Assembly: GCF_030295745.1 (NCBI RefSeq)
Contig: NZ_AP027291.1
Location: 4,712,001 to 4,776,000, forward strand
Source: Mycolicibacterium sp. TUM20985
GTDB lineage: Bacteria; Actinomycetota; Actinomycetes; Mycobacteriales; Mycobacteriaceae
Direction: 5' to 3'
DNA length: 64,000 bases
Part shown: positions 33,158 to 40,703 of the stretch, one piece after another
How the letters are laid out: each line of letters starts with the position of its first letter
How positions within the stretch are numbered: the stretch's first letter is position 1
Notes under the pieces: model-generated
The model's input: only the letters and a program-made list of their open reading frames with translations
The model's database searches: none
What the model was told of the DNA's origin: nothing
Program-made: the position numbers and the translations under genes

Positions 33158-33762
33158 CCTACCGCGAGCTCTCGGTTCCGGGCGCATGGGAGATCACGCC
33201 GACCGTACGCCCCGACCCGCGCGGGGTGTTCTTCGAATGGTTCACCGACGGTGAGTTCACCGCGATGACCGGGCATCGCCTCGACCTTCGACAGGCCAAC
33301 GTGTCGTTGTCGTCGGCGGGTGTACTGCGCGGGCTGCACTTCGCCGAATTGCCCCCCGGCCAGGCCAAGTACGTCACATGCCTCCGCGGCGCCGTATTCG
33401 ACGTGGTGGTCGACATCCGGGTGGGATCGCCGACGTTCGGGCGCTGGGACTCGGTGCTGCTCGACGACCGCGACCACCGGACGATCTACCTTTCCGAAGG
33501 ACTCGCGCACGGATTCCTTGCGCTACAAGACGATTCGACGGTCGCCTACCTCTGCTCGACGGGCTACTCCCCCACCCGCGAACACACGATCTGTCCGACC
33601 GATCCGGCGATCGGCATCGACTGGCCCCTCGTCGACGGGGCCGCACCGAACCTGTCCGAGCGTGATGCCGCGGCGCCGACGCTCGAGGACGTCCTCGGCG
33701 CCGGCCTGCTCCCCACGTGGGACGAGACGCAGTCATTCGTCGAGGAGCTCGGCTCGCGCTGA
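33154..33762 (+). CDS. rmlC: dTDP-4-dehydrorhamnose 3,5-epimerase
   Basis: Third step of dTDP-rhamnose synthesis. 202 residues from the GTG overlapping the rmlB stop (GTGA). Motifs of the cupin epimerase fold are present: DPRGVFFEWF, RQANVSLSSAGVLRGLHF with the catalytic-base His, GAVFDVVVDIRVGSPTFG, LSEGLAHGFLAL and AVAYLCS-type strands. The 201-nt stretch between its stop and 33964 holds no gene I can support. Confidence 0.97.
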   Translation: MTYRELSVPGAWEITPTVRPDPRGVFFEWFTDGEFTAMTGHRLDLRQANVSLSSAGVLRGLHFAELPPGQAKYVTCLRGAVFDVVVDIRVGSPTFGRWDSVLLDDRDHRTIYLSEGLAHGFLALQDDSTVAYLCSTGYSPTREHTICPTDPAIGIDWPLVDGAAPNLSERDAAAPTLEDVLGAGLLPTWDETQSFVEELGSR

Positions 33763-33963
33763 TCACTCCAGCCCGCGGAGGCGGCAGCGGTGAGCGCATA
33801 TGCGCCATGCGGGCCTGGGTTCTCCGCGAGCCTCACCACGCATCGGCCGACGAGTTCCTGGGTCACCACGGCGCCCATGGCGCGAGTGGGCGTCGACGTC
33901 GACGCCTCCGAAGGCGGCATCGGCAGCTCCGAAGTCGGTCGCCCGTCGTGCCCTCGAGCGGGC

Positions 33964-34410
33964 TCATCGACTGGCCTCGGCGGTCGCGGTGGTGGGTCGG
34001 GGTGTAGTCGTGCGAGGGCGCAGCAGGAAGATCGCCGCGCTGAGCACCAGGATCCACGGAATGTCGGTGAGGAACTTGCTGTAATAGCCGTGCTCGAGCG
34101 CGCCGGGCACCATCACCAACGCGTGCACCAGGTTGACCCACATGGTGAAGTCCAGGAATGACCGGTAGTCGACCGGTCGTCGGGAGGCGAGAAGCAGGTA
34201 CACCGCCCACGTCAGGTAGATGGCGGAGAGCATTAGCGCGACATGGCCGGGCATGTCGTCCCAAACGGTCCAGTGCATGCTTCCGCCGGGACGAAATGCA
34301 TTGAGCTGCAAGGCGTAGGCAATGAAGATCATGCCGAAGATCCCGATGCTCGCCGCCGCCCAGACCCGCAGGATGATCTGGAGCAGCCGCGTTCGCTGGC
34401 GTTCACTCAT
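33964..34410 (-). CDS. Small four-helix membrane protein of unknown function
   Basis: 148 residues from MSERQRTRLLQIILRVWAAA, with an AGAGGA site upstream. About four transmembrane helices are visible (ASIGIFGMIFIAYALQL; HVALMLSAIYLTWAVYLLLA; FTMWVNLVHALVMVPGAL; IPWILVLSAAIFLLRP). The loop HWTVWDDMPGHVA and the pair WVNLVHA carry most of the polar conservation candidates. I do not recognise the family with certainty; it resembles short DUF membrane proteins common in actinobacteria. It is divergent from the sigma-factor gene across 115 nt. Confidence 0.7.
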   Translation of the reverse strand: MSERQRTRLLQIILRVWAAASIGIFGMIFIAYALQLNAFRPGGSMHWTVWDDMPGHVALMLSAIYLTWAVYLLLASRRPVDYRSFLDFTMWVNLVHALVMVPGALEHGYYSKFLTDIPWILVLSAAIFLLRPRTTTPRPTTATAEASR

Positions 34411-34525
34411 GGGGTGTCCTCTCGGTGTGCGGCGCCGGCTCGTTGCCTGGCAGAAAGGGTCCGCACCCATACCGATACGGCCGGGACGTCGGATTCATCG
34501 GCTCGCAGGTGAGGAGCGCCGATGA

Positions 34526-35553
34526 ATGTCGGCCGTCCCGCGTGTCAGTACCCAGGTGCCCGTGAAAGAGGACTTCATCGCCCATGCCGAGCCCTACCGG
34601 TCCGAGCTGACAGCGCACTGCTATCGCATGCTCGGCTCGGTGCACGACGCCGAGGACCTGGTGCAGGAGACGTACCTTCGGGGTTGGCAGGGCTACGAGA
34701 AGTTCGAGGAGCGCGCCGCACTGCGCACCTGGCTGTACCGCATCGCGACCCACGCATGCCTGCGCGTGCTCGAGGGTCGCAGCCGCCGGGTGATGCCCGC
34801 CGGGCTGGGCGACGCATCGGCCGATCCGGCCACCCGCTGGACACCGGGGCCAACGGACACAGCTGGATGGAGCCGCTTCCGGACCGATCGACTCCGGAGG
34901 AGATGGTGGTCGCCAGGAACTCGGTCCGGTTGGCCATCGCGACGGCACTGCAGGAGCTTCCGGCGAGTCAGCGCGCCGTGTTGATCCTGCGCGACGTCGC
35001 TCAGTTCAGCGCCGCCGAGGTCGCCGCTCTACTGTCGACGACGCCGGCCGCCGTCAACAGCGCGATGCAGCGCGCCCGCGCCCACCTGAACCTCGTCGCG
35101 CCCGCGGAGGACGCGGTCAGCCTTCCCTCCGATGAACGGCGTCGTGCGATGCTCGACCGCTATTGCGGAGCTTTCGAACGTGGCGACGTCGTTGCCCTGA
35201 CGGAGCTGCTCCGTGCCGATGTCGCACTCGAGATGCCGCCGCTGACAACGTGGTTCGTCGGGCGCGACGCGGTGACGGGGTTCCTGGCGGCGCGGGCGCT
35301 TGGCGGGCCTGGCGAGGTGACGATGCTGGCGATCCGAGCCAACGGGCAAGCGGCTGCGGCGGCCTACCGTCTCGGTGCCGACGGAATGCAGCATGCGCAC
35401 GCGCTCCACGTACTCACCGAAGACGCGACGGGCGAGATCGCCACCGTGTCGGTGTTCCTGGACGTTGGCCTGTTCGACGCGTTTGGCCTGCCGGTGACGC
35501 GATCGCCCGCCGACGCCTTGCGATCCACCCCGAGCATTACTAGGATGTCCTAG
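34526..35553 (+). pseudogene. SigG-like ECF sigma factor with SnoaL-like C-terminal domain, interrupted by a frameshift
   Basis: The first 108 codons (frame of the ATG at 34526, with GAGGAG 9 nt upstream) encode sigma region 2: EDFIAHAEPYRSELTAHCYRMLG, HDAEDLVQETYLRGW, RTWLYRIATHACL. The rest, in the frame one base back from about 34849, encodes region 4 (LPASQRAVLILRDVAQFSAAEVAALL, VNSAMQRARAHL) and a SnoaL-like domain (MLDRYCGAFERGDVVALTELL). Joining the two at the GGGG run 34846-34849 gives ~342 residues, a normal length for SigG/SigX5-type factors. One missing G would explain it: a real mutation, a slippage site, or a sequencing error. Confidence 0.75.
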
Positions 35554-35556
35554 TAA
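35537..35556. promoter_or_regulatory. 20-bp palindromic operator-like site upstream of mmsA
   Basis: TTACTAGGA and TCCTAGTAA are perfect 9-bp inverted arms around TG. The site overlaps the stop of the sigma gene and ends 28 nt before the mmsA ATG. Its length and symmetry fit a TetR-type repressor. It probably controls the mmsA-acyl-CoA dehydrogenase-mmsB unit; no cognate regulator lies next to it. Confidence 0.6.
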
Positions 35557-35584
35557 TCGTGATTCTTGCCGAAGGACGGGCGCA

Positions 35585-37105
35585 ATGACCAGACAAATTC
35601 CGCACTTCATCGACGGCACGCGTGTCGAGGGCCAGTCCGGCCGCACCGCCGACGTGCTGAACCCCAGCACCGGCGAGGTGCAGGCCCAGGTGCCGATGGC
35701 CTCGACGGACGAGGTCGACGCCGCCGTGGCGATCGCCGTGAAGGCGCAAAGGGAATGGGCCGCCTGGAACCCCCAGCGACGGGCCCGCGTGATGATGAAG
35801 TTCGTCGAGTTGGTCAACAAGAACGCCGACGAGCTCGCCGAACTGCTGTCGATGGAACACGGTAAGACCGTGGCAGATTCGCTCGGCGACATTCAGCGTG
35901 GCGTCGAGGTCATCGAGTTCGCCATTGGCATCCCCCACCTGTTGAAGGGTGAATACACCGAAGGTGCCGGGGGCGGCATCGACGTCTACTCCTTGCGCCA
36001 ACCGCTCGGCGTGGTCGCGGGCATCACCCCGTTCAACTTCCCGGCGATGATCCCGCTGTGGAAGGCCGGACCCGCGCTTGCGTGCGGCAACGCGTTCGTC
36101 CTCAAGCCCAGCGAGCGTGACCCCTCGGTCCCCGTCCGCCTCGCCGAACTGTTCCTCGAGGCAGGCCTGCCCAAGGGCGTGTTCCAGGTCGTGCACGGCG
36201 ACAAGGAGGCCGTCGACGCCATTCTGAACCACCCCGACATCCAGGCCGTCGGATTCGTCGGCAGCTCCGACATCGCGCAGTACATCTACTCGACCGCGGC
36301 GGCCAACGGCAAGCGCGCCCAGTGCTTCGGCGGCGCCAAGAACCACATGATCGTCATGCCCGACGCCGATCTCGACCAGGCCGTCGACGCTTTGATCGGC
36401 GCGGGTTACGGCAGCGCCGGTGAACGCTGCATGGCGATCAGCGTGGCGGTTCCCGTCGGCGAAGAGACGGCGAATCGCTTGCGCGCCAGGCTCGTCGAGC
36501 GGGTCAACAGTCTGCGGGTCGGACACAGCCTCGACCCGAAGGCCGACTACGGCCCACTCGTCACGTCGGCCGCGCTGGCCCGCGTCAAGGACTACATCGG
36601 CCAAGGCATCGAGGCCGGTGCCGAGGCGGTCGTCGACGGCCGTGAGCGCGCCAGCGACGACCTGACCTTCGGCGATGCCAGCATCGAGGGCGGCTACTTC
36701 ATCGGGCCCACCCTGTTCGATCACGTCACGACCGACATGTCGATCTACACCGACGAGATCTTCGGTCCCGTGCTGTGCATCGTCAGGGCGGAGAATTACG
36801 AGGAGGCGCTGGCGCTGCCCTCGGAGCACGAGTACGGCAACGGCGTGGCGATCTTCACCCGCGACGGGGACACCGCCAGGGACTTCGTCTCCCGCGTGCA
36901 AGTCGGCATGGTGGGCGTCAACGTTCCGATCCCAGTTCCCGTCGCCTATCACACCTTTGGTGGCTGGAAACGCTCCGGCTTCGGTGACCTCAACCAGCAC
37001 GGACCTGCCTCGATCATCTTCTACACCAAGGTCAAGACGGTTACCCAGCGCTGGCCGTCCGGCATCAAGGACGGCGCCGAGTTCTCCATTCCCACGATGA
37101 ACTAG
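35585..37105 (+). CDS. mmsA: Methylmalonate-semialdehyde dehydrogenase (CoA-acylating)
   Basis: Oxidises methylmalonate semialdehyde to propionyl-CoA in valine breakdown, with NAD+ and CoA. The 506-residue ALDH-fold protein has the NAD region GVVAGITPFNFPAMIPLWK, catalytic Cys282 in GSAGERCMA, and the end segment FGGWKRSGFGDLNQHG. Length and the ERCMA motif are typical of MmsA rather than other aldehyde dehydrogenases. A GAAGGA site precedes the ATG. First of three valine-pathway genes with gaps of 9 and 14 nt. Confidence 0.96.
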   Translation: MTRQIPHFIDGTRVEGQSGRTADVLNPSTGEVQAQVPMASTDEVDAAVAIAVKAQREWAAWNPQRRARVMMKFVELVNKNADELAELLSMEHGKTVADSLGDIQRGVEVIEFAIGIPHLLKGEYTEGAGGGIDVYSLRQPLGVVAGITPFNFPAMIPLWKAGPALACGNAFVLKPSERDPSVPVRLAELFLEAGLPKGVFQVVHGDKEAVDAILNHPDIQAVGFVGSSDIAQYIYSTAAANGKRAQCFGGAKNHMIVMPDADLDQAVDALIGAGYGSAGERCMAISVAVPVGEETANRLRARLVERVNSLRVGHSLDPKADYGPLVTSAALARVKDYIGQGIEAGAEAVVDGRERASDDLTFGDASIEGGYFIGPTLFDHVTTDMSIYTDEIFGPVLCIVRAENYEEALALPSEHEYGNGVAIFTRDGDTARDFVSRVQVGMVGVNVPIPVPVAYHTFGGWKRSGFGDLNQHGPASIIFYTKVKTVTQRWPSGIKDGAEFSIPTMN

Positions 37106-37114
37106 CGCAGCGCC

Positions 37115-38278
37115 ATGGACTACCTCCGACTCGACGACGACGAACGCGCGATCACCGACACGGCTGCCGAGTTCGCCACGAAGCGCATCGCGCCGTATGC
37201 CTTGGAATGGGATGCCGCGCATTACTTTCCACTCGACGTTCTCCGGGAAGCGGCCCACCTAGGCATGGCGGCCATGTACTGCGGCGAGGACGTCGGCGGC
37301 AGCGGCCTGCGACGGCTCGACGCCGTCCGCATCTTCGAACAGTTGGCGATGGCGGATCCGTCGACGGCGGCGTTCCTGTCGATCCACAACATGTGTGCAT
37401 GGATGGTGGATCGCTACGGCACGCAGGAACAACGCAAGGCGTGGGTGCCGCGGCTGGCCTCGATGGATGCCGTGGCCAGCTACTGTCTCACGGAACCGTC
37501 TGCCGGATCGGATGCGGCCGCGCTGCGCACCAGGGCCAAGCGGGACGGCACTGACTACGTCCTCGACGGGGTGAAGCAATTCATCTCGGGTGCCGGCTCG
37601 TCCGACGTGTACGTCGTGATGGCTCGCACCGGAGCGGAGGGGGCGCGAGGCATCTCGGCGTTCGTCGTCGAGAATGGCACTCCCGGTCTGAGTTTCGGTG
37701 CGCAAGAGCACAAGATGGGTTGGAACGGGCAGCCGACCGCGCAGGTCATCATGGAAGGAGTGCGCGTTCCCGCCGATGCGATGCTCGGCGGGTCGGACCG
37801 CGAAGGCGGCGGCTTCGGGATCGCGATGAGCGGGCTGAACGGCGGCCGGATCAACATCGCCGCATGCTCGCTCGGTGGCGCCGCGTCCGCCTATCAGAAA
37901 GCCTCCGCCTACGTACGGGACCGGGAGGCATTCGGTGGCAGCCTGATCGACGAGCCGACCATCCGCTTCGCCATGGCGGACATGGCGACCGCCCTCGAGT
38001 CATCACGAATGATGTTGTGGCGGGCCGCATCCGCTCTCGATGACGACGACCCGCAGAAGGTCGAGCTGTGCGCGATGGCCAAGCTACACGTCACGGATGC
38101 CTGCTATGACATCGCCGACCGGGCACTACAACTCCACGGCGGGTATGGCTATCTCAGCGAGTACGGGCTGGAGAAGATCGTCCGCGATCTTCGCGTGCAC
38201 CGCATCCTCGAGGGAACCAACGAGATCATGCGCGTGGTGATCGGGCGGGCAGAAGCCGCCCGGGCGCGCGCGTCGTAA
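37115..38278 (+). CDS. Acyl-CoA dehydrogenase, probably isobutyryl-CoA dehydrogenase (FadE9-like)
   Basis: 387 residues. FAD and substrate motifs are intact: YCLTEPSAGSDAAAL, QFISGAGSSDVYVVMART, and the C-terminal LQLHGGYGYLSEYGLEKIVRDLR. Glu366 in LEGTNEIMR is the catalytic base. Position between mmsA and mmsB matches fadE9 of M. tuberculosis (Rv0752c) and implies isobutyryl-CoA as substrate, the branched-chain intermediate of valine degradation. The substrate assignment is inference from context. Confidence 0.92.
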   Translation: MDYLRLDDDERAITDTAAEFATKRIAPYALEWDAAHYFPLDVLREAAHLGMAAMYCGEDVGGSGLRRLDAVRIFEQLAMADPSTAAFLSIHNMCAWMVDRYGTQEQRKAWVPRLASMDAVASYCLTEPSAGSDAAALRTRAKRDGTDYVLDGVKQFISGAGSSDVYVVMARTGAEGARGISAFVVENGTPGLSFGAQEHKMGWNGQPTAQVIMEGVRVPADAMLGGSDREGGGFGIAMSGLNGGRINIAACSLGGAASAYQKASAYVRDREAFGGSLIDEPTIRFAMADMATALESSRMMLWRAASALDDDDPQKVELCAMAKLHVTDACYDIADRALQLHGGYGYLSEYGLEKIVRDLRVHRILEGTNEIMRVVIGRAEAARARAS

Positions 38279-38292
38279 CTGAGAGGCAGTTG

Positions 38293-39168
38293 ATGGCGAC
38301 GATCGCTTTCCTGGGACTGGGCAACATGGGTGGCCCGATGGCCGCCAATCTGACCGCGGGCGGTTACACGGTGCACGCCTTCGACCTGGTACCCGCCCTT
38401 AAGGAAGCCGCAGAAGCGAAGGGCGCCAAGGTCTTCGACACCGGTGCCGAGGCCGCTGCGGAGGCCGACGTGGTGATCACCTCGTTGCCAAGCGGCGCCA
38501 TCGTCAAGGCCTGCTACGCCGAGGTGCTGCCTGCCGCCAAGCCGGGCACGCTGTTCATCGATACCTCCACCATCTCCGTCGACGACGCGCGGGCCATCAA
38601 CGCCCAGGCCGCCGAACACGGCCACCTGCAGATCGACGCACCCGTGTCCGGCGGGGTCAAGGGCGCAACTGCAGGCACGTTGGCGTTCATGGTGGGTGGC
38701 GACGACGACGCCGTCGAGCGAGCCAGACCCGTATTGGAACCCATGGCGGGCAAGATCATTCACTGCGGTGGGTCCGGCAACGGTCAGAGTGCCAAACTGT
38801 GCAACAACATGGTGCTCGCGGTGCAGCAGATCGCCGTCGGAGAGGCCTTCGTCCTCGCCGAGAAGCTCGGCCTCTCCGCCCAGTCGTTGTTCGACGTGAT
38901 CACCGGTGCGACCGGTAACTGCTGGGCCGTGCACACGAACTGCCCTGTGCCAGGACCCGTTCCGACCTCGCCCGCCAACAACGACTTCAAGCCGGGCTTC
39001 GCGACTGCGCTGATGCACAAGGACCTCGGACTGGCGATGGCAGCAGTCGGTTCCACGGGGTCGAGCGCGCCACTGGGCACTCACGCCGCGGAGATCTATG
39101 CGGGGTTCGCCGAGGAGCACGCCGGCGAGGACTTCAGCGCCGTCATCGAGCTGCTACGCGGCAGCTGA
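38293..39168 (+). CDS. mmsB: 3-hydroxyisobutyrate dehydrogenase
   Basis: Oxidises 3-hydroxyisobutyrate to methylmalonate semialdehyde with NAD+, the step just before MmsA. 291 residues from the ATG at 38293, with AGAGG upstream; a preceding TTG is in frame but less likely. It shows FLGLGNMGGPMAANL, the substrate loop DAPVSGGVKGATAGTLAFMVGG, and the catalytic-Lys helix CGGSGNGQSAKLCNNM. The 3' end overlaps the convergent HAD gene by 15 nt. Confidence 0.95.
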   Translation: MATIAFLGLGNMGGPMAANLTAGGYTVHAFDLVPALKEAAEAKGAKVFDTGAEAAAEADVVITSLPSGAIVKACYAEVLPAAKPGTLFIDTSTISVDDARAINAQAAEHGHLQIDAPVSGGVKGATAGTLAFMVGGDDDAVERARPVLEPMAGKIIHCGGSGNGQSAKLCNNMVLAVQQIAVGEAFVLAEKLGLSAQSLFDVITGATGNCWAVHTNCPVPGPVPTSPANNDFKPGFATALMHKDLGLAMAAVGSTGSSAPLGTHAAEIYAGFAEEHAGEDFSAVIELLRGS

Positions 39169-39933
39169 GGAGTTCCCACCGGTCCACAGCCGACCCTGCA
39201 GCCGTCGGCAGTCCGCGAGCCGCAGGCCGTCATAGTCCGCGCGGGCGCCCGCCACCTCGGGATCGACGAGCACACCGGCGAGGCCGACGGTGACCGCTGT
39301 TCGCAGTCCCTGCGGCGACCCGGTGAACAGCAGCGAATCGCGGGCTGCCACACCGAGTTCCGTCAGCGCCAACCGGTGGGCATCGCCGGTGGACCAGGGC
39401 GTGCCGACGTCGTCGGCGGTGACGATCGTCTGTACCAGACCGTCGCCGACCAGTTGGCGGACGAGGGGTTCGACCCACTGGCGGCGGTTGGCGCTCACCA
39501 CGGCGACCGCCACGCCCGCGGTGAATCCCTCGGTGATCAATTCGACGAGCCCGGCGCGTGGATCCAGATCGGCGTCCAGCATCACCTCGTCGACCATCAT
39601 CGACTTGGTCAGGCAGACCTCGTCGACGAGGATCTTGAGCAGGAGGTCGCACTCGGTGCAGATCCCCCTCGCGCGCAGTTCGGCGTCGACACGCTGCCGC
39701 TCGTCGGGCAGGGCCAGCAGCTTGCGGTACCGCGCCACGGACCACTTCAGGTTCAATCCGTGTGCGGCGAAGGCCGCGTTGAACGCCAGGCGATGGCCAC
39801 CGCATTCCACGTCGGCGAGGGCGTCGAGATCGAAGATCACCGCGCGCAGCGGATGGGGGCCGACCTCACTGGGGCGCGACGAGTCCCACCAGAACCGACC
39901 TGCTCGCCACGCTCTGTCCGGTATCGACGTCAT
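39154..39933 (-). CDS. HAD-superfamily hydrolase (CbbY/phosphoglycolate phosphatase-like)
   Basis: 259 residues from the ATG at 39933; a GTG at 39957 would add eight. HAD motif I is AVIFDLDAL (nucleophile and acid Asp), followed by ADVECGGHRLAFNAAFAAHG of the CbbY cap. Motif II is AVAVVSANRRQWV, and motif IV-like LLFTGSPQGLRTAVTVGLAG lacks the usual acidic pair (GDSxxG(x)D-type). It may therefore be impaired or belong to a divergent subgroup. The substrate is unknown. Convergent with mmsB. Confidence 0.78.
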   Translation of the reverse strand: MTSIPDRAWRAGRFWWDSSRPSEVGPHPLRAVIFDLDALADVECGGHRLAFNAAFAAHGLNLKWSVARYRKLLALPDERQRVDAELRARGICTECDLLLKILVDEVCLTKSMMVDEVMLDADLDPRAGLVELITEGFTAGVAVAVVSANRRQWVEPLVRQLVGDGLVQTIVTADDVGTPWSTGDAHRLALTELGVAARDSLLFTGSPQGLRTAVTVGLAGVLVDPEVAGARADYDGLRLADCRRLQGRLWTGGNSSAAA

Positions 39934-39969
39934 GGGCTCAATGGTGTCCCGCGTCACACCCGGTGCGCC

Positions 39970-39985
39970 TCCCCCATCCGGGGGA
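39970..39985. repeat. Short GC inverted repeat upstream of the LuxR-type regulator
   Basis: TCCCCC (39970-39975) and GGGGGA (39980-39985) are perfect arms around ATCC. The site lies 52 nt before the regulator ATG and 36 nt beyond the HAD gene start, in the divergent spacer. It could be the regulator's own binding site. Not enough information to be sure. Confidence 0.4.
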
Positions 39986-40025
39986 TTGAACTGGCCAACT
40001 TGGCTGCCAGCCGACGTGCCGGTCC

Positions 40026-40031
40026 TATGCT
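40026..40031 (+). promoter_or_regulatory. -10 box for leaderless response-regulator mRNA
   Basis: TATGCT fits TANNNT and ends 6 nt before the ATG at 40038. No Shine-Dalgarno sequence is present, so the transcript likely begins with the start codon. Confidence 0.45.
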
Positions 40032-40037
40032 CGGGCC

Positions 40038-40703
40038 ATGCCCGCCGCCCATCGCCCGGTCCGGCTCGTGCTGGTGGACGACCACGAGATGGTCATCGAA
40101 GGTCTCAAGGCGATGCTGACGACGTTCGGCGACCGTGTCGAGGTCGTCGGCCAGGCAGTCGGCGCCGAACGGGCCATGAAGGTGGTCGCCGATCTCGACC
40201 CCGACATCGTGCTGTGCGACGTGCGCATGCAGGGCTCCAGCGGGCTGGATCTGTGCGCGGCCCTGCGCGACCGAGACCCCCACCGGAAAGTGGTCATGCT
40301 GTCGGTCTACGACGACGAGCAGTATCTGTTCCAGGCACTGCGGGTCGGTGCCGCGGGCTACCTGCTGAAGAGCATCGGCAGCGACGAACTGGTCCGCCAG
40401 CTGGAGTTCGCCCACACCGGTGAGACCGCGATCGACCCCGGCATGGCGGCACGCGCCGTCGACACGGCCGCCCGGCTGCAGCGCGACGAGTTCTGGCCCG
40501 GCGCGCGGCAGGGGTTGACCCAGCGCGAGAGCGAGATCCTGTCCTACGTCGTCAGCGGGCTGTCCAACCGAGGTATCGCGGCGAAGCTGGTGATCGGCGA
40601 CGAGACGGTGAAGACGCATCTGCGGTCGATCTATCGCAAGCTCGGCGTCGGGGACCGCACCGGTGCCGTGGCCACGGCGCTGCGGGAGGGGATCTATCAG
40701 TGA
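40038..40703 (+). CDS. NarL/LuxR-type response regulator
   Basis: 221 residues. The receiver domain has Asp14/Asp15 (LVLVDDHE), phospho-acceptor Asp61 (IVLCDVRMQG) and the Lys in YLLKS. The C-terminal LuxR helix-turn-helix is LTQRESEILSYVVSGLSNRGIAAKL followed by ETVKTHLRSIYRKLGVGDR. The histidine kinase gene starts within its stop (GTGA), so the pair forms one translationally coupled system. Likely targets include its own promoter. Confidence 0.93.
   Translation: MPAAHRPVRLVLVDDHEMVIEGLKAMLTTFGDRVEVVGQAVGAERAMKVVADLDPDIVLCDVRMQGSSGLDLCAALRDRDPHRKVVMLSVYDDEQYLFQALRVGAAGYLLKSIGSDELVRQLEFAHTGETAIDPGMAARAVDTAARLQRDEFWPGARQGLTQRESEILSYVVSGLSNRGIAAKLVIGDETVKTHLRSIYRKLGVGDRTGAVATALREGIYQ

Noticed and set aside
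33807..33963. A short plus-strand frame beginning MRAWVLREPHH that resembles the start of zinc alcohol dehydrogenases
   Set aside because: The likeness ends after about ten residues and the rest is Arg-rich noise; no second fragment nearby. At most a remnant, not supportable.
35540..37258. A 572-codon minus-strand open frame opposite mmsA
   Set aside because: Antisense shadow of mmsA, rich in Asp, Gly, Val and Arg from reversed codons.
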